The notes under the pieces: model-generated | The model's database searches: none | The model's input: the letters and a program-made list of their open reading frames with translations, nothing else | What the model was told of the DNA's origin: nothing | Assembly (NCBI GenBank): GCA_963576735.1 | Contig: OY755175.1 | Coordinates: 12,106,401-12,170,400 of the forward strand | Reading direction: 5' to 3' | Source: Bedellia somnulentella | Lineage: Eukaryota > Arthropoda > Insecta > Lepidoptera > Bedelliidae | DNA: 64,000 bases | Made by a program: the position numbers and the translations under genes | Shown: positions 21,517 through 33,900 of the stretch, one piece after another | Position numbering within the stretch: the stretch's first letter is position 1 | How the letters are laid out: each line of letters begins with the position of its first letter

Positions 21517-24500
21517 ATGGATCCCGAATTCTTAAAACCAGTGCAACCCCATGTATTCAAGGCGCTGAAAGATGTGGATATCTCCACATTAATGAAGTGT
21601 TCTACGGACGAAATAAGACCAATTTTACCATGTTTAGTCCGTATGACTTTAATATCGCCTCTAGATATAACACGGTACTGCGCTGAAGCCAAGAGAGATA
21701 TTCTGACTTTGTTGTCTGGTATAGATTTAGTAAACTTCATCGTTTCCCTTCTCTCTATTGAGTTCCACACTTTGGAAGTTGATCTTAAAAGGGAACAACA
21801 AATGAGGTAATTTGTTTTATGTATACCATCTACCTATACTTACAGACAGTGGGCTGCAGTTATAAAGGCCAGATAATCAGAATTCAAAAGTCCTTCCTGT
21901 TTTGGAAATTCCTCTCCAATTTTTAAAAGTTTAGTTGTGAAAATATTGTATGATAAGCACCAAAACCCTAAGTTGCCTCTCACAACGCCTTAACAAAGAA
22001 TGACTTTACTAAGGCAAAACTTCACTGCAAAGCTTTAAAGCATGAGTTAGTTTGGTGTCCAACAATACTGAAATAATTTTGTTATTCAGTATGTTAAATT
22101 TAGCACAATTAATGTAATTTATTTTGTGTTTTAATTTGCAGGCTAAAGAATGGGTCCCAATGCACTGAGTGTTTTTTAGTCCAAGACATTGTTAATGGTA
22201 TAGCCAGTGACTTTGAACAATCAGATTCTGCTCGTAGAGTTAGATTAGTCCTGTCAGAGATACTACAAATGCAAGCACAATTGGTTGAATACAACCAAAA
22301 TAAAAATGCAAACAATGAATGCTCAATAAAACCTTCAGAATTATTTGATAATGATGTGTATCTTGAAGAAATCACTGATGTTGTATGCATCAGCTTGGCA
22401 GAGTTGCCCAACCTACTCAATATAACTGACATTGTAGAAGTTCTACTACATGTCAATAGGGGTCCCACTATAATATCTTGGCTAGTAGCAAATATGCCAG
22501 ATACTCTCCATGAAGGTAATTTAATTAAATTTTCTATAAAATAGCTATATTTGCTAACACAAAATACCTACTTTGCCCATTGCATAGGTTCGCCATGTAC
22601 AAGCATGTGTAAATAATGCTCTTAATAGGTTGCTAAATGCAGGAGGAAATTTTCATTTTTGACTAGAATTGTCATATAAGTGCAGGATTGTGATACCCTA
22701 TGTTGAGTATGACTGCCTCTGTGGTCTCGCGGTTAAGTGCTTGGCTTCAAGTATGTATGGAGGTCTCGTTCAATCCTGGGGGGTAAACTCACAAATTAAT
22801 TTGTAAAATTTAACCTAATTTGGAAGACCTATTAAGATGATTCCAAGTTGGTCCCGGCTACTATCACTTAAGTAGTCAAGAACATAATAAGCTCAAGATT
22901 TTTTATTGCAAAATTCAAATCTATGCTTCTTCAATAGGTACATCTGGCCCGTTTTGCAAATCCAAATCAATAGTAACTTCACAATTTAGTTGAGAATACT
23001 AAAGCTTAACTTGTTACAGTGTCTGAATCACTTGTGCTAAATGCTGAACGCACTGAAGATTTTGGCCTCCGAGGAGCTGCACTGACTACATTATGTGCAA
23101 CATTTCCACCAATTGCAGCTTCAATAAGAGCTAAAGCAGCCACAGCTTCACGTTTACCTGCACTTATTGTAAATCTTACTCTGGCCTATCATCTTGATGA
23201 TTTGGTAAGTTGCTAAAATATTTAAGCTCATCTGTAAGGTATGACTAATTTTACGAAGTACTTCAAACTCTTTTTTTTAGTTTGAAAATGCTTTAAAAAT
23301 AAAAGGTTTTCTTCGAATCTAAATTTTGACCAGTAACTAATATGCTAATTAATTATAATCTGTAACTTATATGCTTGCTCATAATTTTTTTACAGATTCC
23401 CTACATGTCAGGCCTATTGCTTGGGCCAGATCAAACAACAAGAACGTGGTTTGCGACATTTTTACGTAACTCTCACAAAAGAGGTAAAGGTGATGGGCAT
23501 TCTGCTCTTGTCAAATTAAGACAAGAATTGTTAAACAGATTGAAAGATGCTACTGCAGGAGTCGAAGCTTCAGCCCTATTGAGACTGTATTGCGCTTTAC
23601 GAGGCATAGCAGGAATAAAGTTTCAAGATGATGAAGTGGCAGGATTAATGAAGTTAGTGACTCAGAAGCCACCTCCTTCTCCAGCTGGTGTACGATTTGT
23701 ATCTTTGAGTCTGTGCATCATAATGGCTTGTCCTTCCCTAATAGGTATGTTGTTCTATGTTATTAATTCATAACAAAAATTAATTTCAAAAAAGCTGAAT
23801 TTAAGCTGCTGAGCCATATCTTTGTAAATATTTTCAAAATCACGAGTCATGTAAAAGTATACCCACATTGGTGCCATGCAACATGCAATGCAAGAATTTG
23901 ACGTGCACATTGCTGCAGTGTAACATGCAAGGTAACTTACTCTGTAACAATACTCACGATTTGGACGCCTCGCGCGCACAAACTGCTCCGGGTCGCGTGT
24001 TACAACTCGTGCGCGGTTCGATCCGAGATTTGTCCCGCCGCCTAGCCGCGGACGATCGTTCGTTTCGTTCACATGTGCAACAATCATGGCGGTGAAAGAG
24101 GGTGGGTGGAGTGATGACTGGTCACTTTTATTGATAGAGGAGTACTGATAATCGTCAGAGCAAGAAGGCTATCTTCAGACTCCATGATTCGTAAATATAT
24201 CGACTGAAATAGAGTGACGCGGTCAAAGAAAATATCACGTGTGACGAGGGCTAATGTTTCCAGCAAAATTCGGGAACAGATGTCTAGTAGTCAATGCGTG
24301 TACCGCGAGCGCCACTCGTCCACGGCAGCAGGGAACATGCAATGTTATGCAGAATTTGAGAAAATAATGCACCAATGTTTAATAAATAATAGATCACGAT
24401 GCAACAACTTAATTGGCGATTTAATTCTACATAAAATGCCACAACTACTAAACTACCGATCAGTTCATGTCAGCACGATAAATAACAAATGTAACATTTA

Positions 24501-27045
24501 ATATGAGCAGAAATGCTTTCCCACAATTGTCTAATAACATTTGAACTTTATGTTCAATTATAAACTCATCTGATATGTGCATGTTAAAGCCTTTTTTGTT
24601 ACTAAACTCTGCATTTTTTTTACAGCTGCGCCAGAACACGAAAAGAAAGCAATAGAGTGGGTTCAATGGCTTGTCAAGGAAGAGGCTTACTTTGAAAGGT
24701 AAATTTATATTTGAAATGAAAAGTGAAATGATTACCAATAGCACTCTGATTAGCCTAGCCTAGTTTCTGTAATACATTATATTATTATGTGACTGATATG
24801 AAAGATTTTTCCTTTTATATAAGAAGCTAATAATTACAATGTTAATGTTCCAGCAATTCCGAAGTAACTGCTTCTTTCGGCGAAATGTTGCTACTGATTG
24901 CAATCCATTTTCACTCTGGACAGCTTACAGCTGTAGGAGAACTGGTATGCGCTACTTTGGGTATGAGAGTTCCTGTCAGGCCAAACGGACTTACTAGAAT
25001 CAAACAAGCTTTTACACAGGAGATCTTCACTGAACAGGTACTATAATTAATTTCATTTGTATAAAAATGTAACAATAAAGAAGAATATATAAAATTATAA
25101 ATGAATACTTTACTGTCTATAGGTAGTGACGGCTCATGCAGTAAAGGTTCCAGTAACTGTAAACCTCAACAGTGACGTTCCAGGATATCTACCGGTTCAT
25201 TGTATTCATCAACTGCTTAAATCTCGAGCCTTTTCCAAACACAAAGTACCCATCAAAAACTGGATCTATCAACAGATTTGTAGCTGTACTGCACCGCTTC
25301 ATCCTGTAATGCCAGCTCTCGTAGAAGTTTATGTAAACTCTATTTTGATTGTCAATAATAAAGTAGTAAATGAGTTTTTCAATAAACCAATTACTGAGGA
25401 AGAAATTAGACAGGTATTCCGGAAGTCTATTTTTGGTGTCAATTTCGATGTACAAAAGAAGCCAATAATTCATATGGAAACTGAATCAGATGAAGTCATC
25501 ACCAAAATAAACATTGAGAAACCAACTCTAGCAACGCAGCTACTCCTACTATATTATTTGTTACTTTATGAAGATGTCCGACTTTCCAACACAGCCACTC
25601 TTCTTGCAAACGGAAGAAAAGTCAAAAGTTATTCTGCCTCATTTTTATCTGAATTACCCATTAAATATCTCTTACACGAAGCACAAAAAGATCAAATGAG
25701 CTATGGGGGTCTGTTTAGTCCGTTACTACGTTTACTGGCCACCCATTTCCCGCAGCTATCTTTGGTAGACGACTGGATGGATGATCAAATTTTTGGAGAC
25801 ACGAGTCGGCAATATATTGACATATCTCTTACCGCAGCGACAATCAATGATGCATTCCAAAATATTCAGTCCAACGCATACAAGACTGGGAAAATCCTCA
25901 AAGCTATGCTCAACAAGACTCCGACCGACATTTGGCCACATGCGGAAACATTCGTTCGCCAAATACGTAGTGTACTAGCCGACGAAGTGCCACGACACAT
26001 TCAAGAGTTGTATCGTGAAGTATGGCTACGACTTAACACAGTATTGCCACGCTGTTTGTGGATAATGACTATCAACGCTTTATTAGATATTAATGATGGT
26101 ATAACTAAAAATGTAACAATTACTCAGGAGAATGTTTTAGTGGATCCCTTGCAGGTCCTCAGATGTGACCTTCGAGTTTTCCGATGCGGCCCAATTTTGA
26201 AAATAATACTGAGGATACTTGAAGCAAGCTTGGCTGCTTCCAGAAGTCAATTAAGTAGACATCTTCAAGACAAACCAATGCTAGAAAAAAGTGGACAGCT
26301 TACGTCTGATGCTGAGAGGGAAGAGCTGAAAAATGCGCTGGTAGCTGCTCAAGAGAGTGCAGCACTTCAAATACTGTTAGAAGCCTGCTTGGAGACACCC
26401 GAAGATCTCTCGAAGAAAGAATTGATGTGGTCATTACGTGAAGTGAGGAGCATAATATGTTCGTTTTTACATCAAGTATTTATATCGGAACCAGCACTTG
26501 CAAAGCTAGTCCATTTCCAAGGATACCCCATGGAGTTATTACCAATCACTGTACAAGGAATACCATCTATGCATATCTGTTTAGATTTCATACCAGAACT
26601 ATTAAGTCAAGCTTCTCTTGAAAAACAAGTGTTTGCTGTTGACTTGATTTCACACTTATCAATCCAATATGCTTTACCTAAAGCATTATCCATAGCCCGC
26701 CTTTGCGTAAATACACTATCAACACTATTATCAGTACTGCCCAGTGATTTGAGGCTCGAATTATTTCAACCAGTGCTGAAATCTCTCGTGAGAATATGTA
26801 CAGCTTTCCCGCCGCTTATTGAAGATATCACATCTTTGTTATTGCAATTAGGCAGAATATGCGAGTCGCAGGCGGCTCTGGGACACTGCTGGAATGATTC
26901 ACACATAATGGGAGAAGGAGCCTATGTCATGTCGGATAAACAACCAGAAACGAAGGTCTTGGTAGCGGAAGTATTATGTAGGGATATAAAACAGACCATG
27001 TCTGAAATTGTACAAAAAGCGCTTCTAAATGATAAGATTTATTAG
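21517..27045 (+). CDS. IntS2: Integrator complex subunit 2
   Basis: INTS2 is part of the nuclear Integrator complex, which cleaves snRNA precursors and prematurely terminates RNA polymerase II transcripts. Seven exons were assembled: 21517-21806, 22142-22515, 23020-23204, 23396-23744, 24626-24698, 24854-25037 and 25123-27045. All junctions are GT-AG and in frame, giving 1125 residues. This is close to the animal family (human about 1200). The N terminus matches INTS2 (IRPILPCLVRM, LLSGIDLVNFIVSLLS, LLVG-like helical repeats), and GLLLGPDQ and the long last exon fit the alpha-helical body. The ATG at 21517 is the first in frame at the conserved N-terminal start. AATAAA lies 42 bp after the stop. 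The neighbouring gene ANAPC5 converges on it. Confidence 0.93.
22717..22870 (+). repeat. SINE family C in INTS2 intron 2
   Basis: tRNA-like head with TGGTCTCGCGGTTAAGTGC (A-box region) and GTTCAATCCTGG (B box), then a body including TCCCGGCTACTATCAC. A degenerate copy in sense orientation. Confidence 0.7.
23940..24095 (-). other. GC-rich island with antisense splice-donor-like sequence in INTS2 intron 4
   Basis: About 150 bp of GC-rich sequence in an otherwise AT-rich intron. On the minus strand it is open for ~110 codons through 24087-23755 and contains a donor-like AAATCGTGAGTATT near 23955. It could be a promoter or first exon of an antisense transcript, or part of an unrecognised mobile element. 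No homology is recognised. Confidence 0.25.
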
Positions 27046-27086
27046 TTATACCCAAAAAGCTGGATTTTAGTATCTTTTTAATACTG

Positions 27087-27092
27087 AATAAA
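27087..27092 (+). terminator. INTS2 polyadenylation signal
   Basis: Canonical AATAAA 42 bp after the INTS2 stop codon. Confidence 0.8.
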
Positions 27093-27250
27093 ACACTGTT
27101 TACAAAAACATACTTATTTATTACAATCCTTAGATTTAAGACTATGTGATATACACAGACAAGCTAACAACCTCGTAATCATTGCTCAATTCTTGTATAA
27201 AATAAAACACAATCGTTTGCTTATCATTATCCTTGACCCTGAAATCATAT

Positions 27251-27594
27251 CATCATCAAAGCCCATATATGTCCCCACCAAGGGGCTCGAGCCTACCCTA
27301 TATAGGACGATTTGGCCATAGTCCACCACGCTGGCCAATTGCGGGATGGCAGACTAACGACTACTACCGTAATAGTAGCCGGAAACGACGGCTTAACGTG
27401 CCCTCCGAAGCACGGCATCATCTTAATTTTCGGATAATCAGGTGATTCAAGCCAGCAATATCCTACCAAACTGAGTTAAATCTTACAAATTATATTTGTA
27501 AGGTTACCACCCCCCGGGGATCGAACCCGAGACCTCTGTACTTGAAAAGAAAAGCGCTTAACCGCGAGACCACTGAGGCAGTCAACGTGCATAA
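27251..27594 (-). repeat. SINE family C, full length
   Basis: A 344-bp SINE flanked by a 12-bp duplication CTGAAATCATAT at 27239-27250 and 27595-27606. The minus-strand head has CAGTGGTCTCGCGGTTAAGC and the B box GGTTCGATCCCC. The 3' end has a TGATGA-type tail. Confidence 0.9.
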
Positions 27595-27612
27595 CTGAAA
27601 TCATATAAGTAA

Positions 27613-27780
27613 TACGTTTTGATGACTTGGGGGTTTGGTACTTCTTAAGTGATTTTTAGGCAATTTGGATGAAGATATTTTATGTTAAAATCTTTCCCCT
27701 ACCCAGATATGACACGGCAACACCTTTTTCGGGATTTATAGTGGGTAATATGTATGTTGTGAGTATATTAGTAAGTGGGA
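27613..27780 (+). repeat. SINE family B, degenerate
   Basis: Order of matching words: CTTAAGTGATTTTTAGGCAA, TTTCCCCTACC, GGGATTTATAGT and GTGAGTATAT, as in intact family B copies. The centre is missing. Confidence 0.6.
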
Positions 27781-27934
27781 TTAACATAATAGATGTAAAA
27801 CAATATTTAATTTAGATCCACTTTCCTAGGATAGCGGACGTCGAACAGTTCCCTGCACTGCAGTTAGTAAACTTAGTTGTTCGCTTGTCTATAGTATAAC
27901 ATTACTTACAAAATAAATATTAACATGTATTTTC

Positions 27935-30900
27935 CTAATATAATAAAAGCAACGCATTTGACTGGTCGATCGAATTCTGTGTTTCTAGTTGTCTGTACAT
28001 CCAAGCACATTGATTTCTTGCACCGATGTTTCCTATTTCATTGTATAACTGCGCCTGAAAGTAATATCATAATTAACAATATGCAGCCGTACTAGCTCAC
28101 TGGGTAGAACACTGCTTATCGTGCTGACGATTAGGGTTCAAATCCCGGGTCGGGCCCACAACAATATGTCTTTTCTAAAGTCATATGTGTGGTTAATTTA
28201 TCATGGTTATTAACGGTGAATGAAAATATGGCAAAGTTATACGTGGTTGTACTTAGTCATGTGACAGTAAGAAAGAGACAGTAGCGATAGCCAGGTGTCA
28301 ATGTCACGTGATGTTCAGAAGTATTAGTACCTCTGCCAACACCTTCGGGGATATACGGCGTGAAAGTTTGAGATCAATATTCACACCCATATTGAGTACT
28401 TATAACAAAGTAAAGTACATATTTCTTACACCGAGCGATTGTCAAGTTCAAATAATTAAAATAGCTACGTATACAGTTCTCCAAAATTAATAATGCGCAT
28501 GAGATCTTCGTCACTATTCGGCAACGATCGTGTTCCCCGAGCGTCGGTAGACACTATTTACATAGAGTGGTTAAGTGCATGTCATAATTTATCAGTTACT
28601 GAATTTGATCTGATGATTCCATGTCGATTTTCGTGATGTTCGATAAGTCCAAAATGCGAGGATATCCACACGGTTGCGAATATGCTACAATCTTTGTTCT
28701 TTACTTCGAAAATTGTATAGTACTGTTAAAACCTTGTTATTTATTTATTTTATTTTATTTTATTTTATTTGGAAGATTTACAGCGTATACATTAACTAAA
28801 CAATAAAGTAAACAGTGCAATGCCAATTAAAAATCTCCACCTATAACAATAAAAACTAGAAAACAACAACTTACAGACTAAAAGAAAATTCAAATAACAG
28901 ACTGAGAACAATAGAAATCACGGTAACAACACTAAAAACTAAATTAATTATTGCTAAATAAGAAAAATATAAAAATAATTAACTTAAATGTTTTGAAAAA
29001 ATGAATTGGTAAGTAATCGCTTAATTGCTGAAATGCTGGAGTTAAATATGTCGAAATCATTTTGAATTTCATTATATTCCCTAGAAACTCGTATTATAAA
29101 TGAATTCTGCCTGTAGTTGGTTCTGGCCTGAGGCACATGTAATAAAGACCGCTGACGTAATGCCATCGGATTTGTACGCAGCTGTACCTTGGACAGTAAC
29201 TCAGGACAATTAACCGAACCATTTGCTATCTTAGCCAAGTTACAGATATCTGAAATGTTACGTCTAACATCGAGTGGGACGAAATGATATTTTTTGCAAC
29301 GCTCATAGTAGCCTGAAATCGATTGCTTACATTTAAAATCCAGATACCTTAGAAATCTTGTCCTTGATGTCTTGAACCATCGTGCAAAATTTGGCTGTGA
29401 TCGGATCAACCGTTTAGGAGCAGATCTGTGACAAGCCTAATACAAAAGTCGGGGGTAAAAGTTAAAACTAAACTCACATTTGAAAACAAACCCAATAAGG
29501 GTATATGATAGCAGCTCTATATAATTCCACACAGAGAGAGCACATGCGGTCACCAAATATATATGTAAATAAAAACGATTGACGGACCTTTGACTGCCCG
29601 GCGACAGCCACCGCCCGCCCGAATTGTTTTTGTTAAGACTAGTTGCAAAATGCAAGTGCGTCGTTTAGGGAGCTTACGATTCACTTATTCGGGTTTTTCC
29701 GGAATACGAGAACGACCAAAGATCTGCATGCGCATTATTCAATCGAGAACTGTACGTATATGTGTATGGACAAAGGTGTGGGCCTAATACCTTAGCATAA
29801 AACAAGTCTGAAAGTTTTATACTGGCCAGTACACCGTACACCCTGCTGTGTACCAATTTATAATTTGTATTTATGCTTAGCTCGGAAAACATTTACATAC
29901 CGCGATGTATGAATATGAGTGAGACGCTGATAGGTGCGAGTGAGTCCGCTGTAGAGAGCGGTCTAACAGTACATCCAGAGGTTATTAAAGATTCTTTAAA
30001 ATACTTACTTGCAAATACCATGTTTCTAATAATCTGTTTTGTGCACCAATTTTGAGAAAGTTTTTCTTGACTGCTTCCAAATTGGCGCAGCATGATTGTA
30101 ATACTTGAGTTCGCACCTCACCGGTCTCTGGGGCAGTCGCCACTCTGCATTTCGTATATAGCAACAATGCTGAAAATAAAATTATTTAGCTAAGAATCCA
30201 AAATATATATTTAAATGAAAAAATAGCCGACAGTGTACCATTTCCATCAATAGACTTTCACAACTAGATATTAATCGCTCCCAAATATCTTAACAACTTT
30301 TGCACTATTAGATATCATGTATCACGATCCATCAACTTCCAGCACCGCCAAACCTTCAGTTTACTTCATGCGAGGTCTACTCACTAAGCGTTATCTTTAA
30401 TTACAGTAACTTGTCTTTAGAACATTCATATACACATTAACCATACATACGCCTAATAAACATGCATTCCATGATGTGCTTGTCGAAATTAGTAATGGAA
30501 AAAATGGGTTAAAAACGTAGTGTCTTATTATTTGACAAATTTCTTTATAATACACTAGTTGTGCTTAATACATTTATACAGAAACTTTCTTGTCTGCTTT
30601 AAAATTAAGATATACAAATGATAATGTTAAAATACCTCGAGCCATGTCATAAGCACCCCCATGAGCTAGAATGGTGGGCAAAACTTTTCGCACCAAATCC
30701 AAAGCACTCTTGGTATTGCCCATATGGAGTTGCACATTGGCTATATGCATTTCCGCAGTGGCAGCTAAATAATATAGGTGATACTTCTTTGCGTTCGACA
30801 ATACTTCGTTCAGTAGCAATACATTCGTATTATTCATTCCTTGAGCTCCAAATAGTTGGAACACTTGAGATTTCAGTAACATAGCTTTCAATCTAAGAGC

Positions 30901-33900
30901 CATGAAGTGTAAACTGTCGTCTTCTGTTTTACAGTTGTCCAAGATATCATTTAGAGCTTCCAACGATTCAGTGGGGTTTTCTCTTAAAAGAAACATTTCC
31001 GCTTTAAGCAATTGACTTTCCCATCTACTTGAGGAAGCCAGTTGCCTTATATTTTGATCAGCTTCTTCCCATTTGCCTAAAATCGAAAAATTGTTATATT
31101 TCTAAATGCAAAGGTCATGAAACAAAGGACAATATTAGTTTATTAAGTATAGAAAAGTTAAGATTGAATTTGATTTGCCAGGATCGTACAAAGTGGTGAT
31201 CGATAGTCTCAGCCTGCCCCAATGGGAACTAATGGAGTATATGTAATGTATGTAGGAATGTGACGGAACATCGGATACCAATATTCAGGTGGTAAAACCA
31301 TGAATTTGTACTAGTTAAGTTTCGGCAACGACTGATAACCCTAAAAAAGGTCGAGAACTTAAGTAGGCTGTCCACAGTCCAAAAAAAAAGTCAAAAAGTT
31401 TATTTTTCTAAATTTAGTTAAAACTAAAATTTTTTGAACGTCAATTTTTTTAAATTTATCATTAGTCCGTTGCTTCGGAAGGTGTTCGTAAAGAGAAGAA
31501 GCAACAAAGAAACTCTTTACATTCACCTTTTTTCAAAATATGGTTTGTACAATTTCAGTTTATAAACATGTTTTTACTTTGTAAACGATTTTCTATGCCA
31601 CCAAACCAAACGCTAGTTTGACATAATTAAATAAATTGTCCATCACAAAAAACTAATCACATAACGTGAGAAGAAAAATCCACACCAGACAATTATTCCA
31701 AGGAATAACGAGGGAAGATTTATAGCTTTACGGACACGGTCATGTGCGCGTTGGGTCCTTGTCGTTTAAAAAAGCATGGCTTTAATTGCCTTTTTAAAAG
31801 ATTCCACAGGCAATTCCAATATGTCAGAAGGAAGTTTGTTGAACATTTTGAGGGATAGTCCCATAAAGGAGTTACTTACTTTATTAAGTCTCCACTTCGT
31901 TACGTGAAGTTTCTCCTTATTTCGAGTGTTAACAGTATGCCTATCACTAACTTTACTAAATTGGCCTATATTCTTTTTGGCATACATTAAATTCTCAAAT
32001 ATGTATTGGCAAGGGACAGTTAAAATGCCAATATCTTTAAATTTTTCGCGCAACGAATACCTCGACCTTAACATGTAGATAGATTGGATAGCTCGCTTTT
32101 GTAAGACGAAAACTTTATGAACATCAGCCGCTTTACCCCATAATAAAATACCGTAAGATTTCCGCACAACATACGCTGCTGAGCTCAGCCTTTTAGAAAG
32201 TGTTAGTATATGAGGTCCCCATTGCAACTTAGAATCGATTATTATCCGTAGGAATTTTGTCTCTTTCACTAATTCTACTTTTACACTGTCAATAACATTA
32301 TTGGCATCAACTTGCCTAACATTCGGTAAAGTAAATTTAATACATTTAGTTTTTTTGGCATTCAGAACCAGGTTATTTACAGTAAACCAATGCAATACCA
32401 GTGGGATAGCTTTATTTACATCGTCAAGAGATGTAGAAGATCTCGCTACATTAAATATTAAAGAAGTGTCATCTGCAAACATAACTATCTCAGAATATTT
32501 TTGTACCATAAATGGTAAATCATTAATGTAAATCAGAAACAGTAATGGGCCAAGTATAGAACCTTTAGGAACGCCCATCTATATTTCTGATCCTTCCGAC
32601 GTAGTTCCATTAATATCAACCTTTAAAGTTCTTTTATTAAGATATGATGCCATTAATTTCAGTGCTTGCTCGTCAAAACCGTAATATTTATGTTTAATTA
32701 ACGCGATTTACTTTTTTACACAATCAAATGCTTTTGTGAGGTCACAAAATATATCTAACGCATCCTAGGAGTTTTCCCATGAATTAAAAATATGTTTCAT
32801 TAGTGACACTCCTGCATCTACTACTAATAACTGCATCCAAGTCAGTCGAAATTGTTATGTTATTCAAATTAATAACATTATTGTAAATAATATTACTAGC
32901 TAGTAACATAGCTAGACGTTTTTTAGAATGTTCAGGTACTATCAAGGTACTTTTAGTCATTAATGGTTTCTTAGTATAATTATTTATATTAAAATTAACA
33001 ATTTTTTGCCTATATCCCATGATGCGTCCCCAATCGCATCGCCATAAAAAGCCATAACCCTAAGGCCGTGTTCAAAACAAACTGACTGTAAGGCTGCGTC
33101 CCCAGTAGGCAAACTGTTAGCCGCCGACAGAGTGAGCCGCAAATTTGCAGCGAACTGAAATTTGAGTCAGCTGCAGACTCAAATCAATTTTCGTGCGTCG
33201 CAAGCAAACTGTAAGAGTTTAGCCGACCGACTGAATTATAATAATTATATAATTGAGTCACTGCGCCCGGCGAACAACCAATCGCCGCCGCCGACTGGAA
33301 CCAGTTTTGGTGGGAGTCGGCCGCTCACTAAGGTAGTCGGCGCGCGTAACGCTGCAAACTGCGTACAGTGAGTGCAAAACTAGCAAACTGTGAACACTCC
33401 ATTTGAAATATATGGAAGGGCATACTAAACCGATACGCCGCTAACTTAGTCGGCGGCTAACAGTTTGCCTACTGGGGACGCAGCCTTAGTCGCCTCCTAC
33501 CAACACCCACGGGAAGAAATAGGTTAGTGCCCTTTTAAGCTGATACAGCTAATATAGTAGTCTCTCTTTATATACACATTATCACACTACAAGCACAAGA
33601 CTATCCGTACCGGAAATGTATACTGCGTGGTAGCATGGTCCGTGAGTGTCGTTGGCCGGTATTCGTCGCGAGTCAGTAACTCCCAAAGAAGGCGGTTTAA
33701 ATCGTTCATTTAACAAGGTGCATATTCTCTTTGACTTTTCATTTTGAATTGAAACTACCGAAACATCTACACAGCCCAACACGCACCGTGGGAAGAGCCC
33801 CATCTCTGCGTTGCCATCCTTGGTCTTCGGCTGTGAGTGATGATCTGTTGAATCCGACACTCGCTCCCCATTTAAAGATACTTTTTAACAAATGTATAGA

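Noticed and set aside
30574..30635. Extension of ANAPC5 exon 9 to the stop at 30574
   Set aside because: The frame stays open past 30636, but splicing at CGAG/GTATTT to 30169 gives the conserved APC5 continuation, whereas the extension does not.
33582..33860. Possible missing ANAPC5 exon on the minus strand
   Set aside because: A few words (LNERF followed by PP) look APC5-like, but the frame extends through unrelated sequence and no in-phase splice sites were found.
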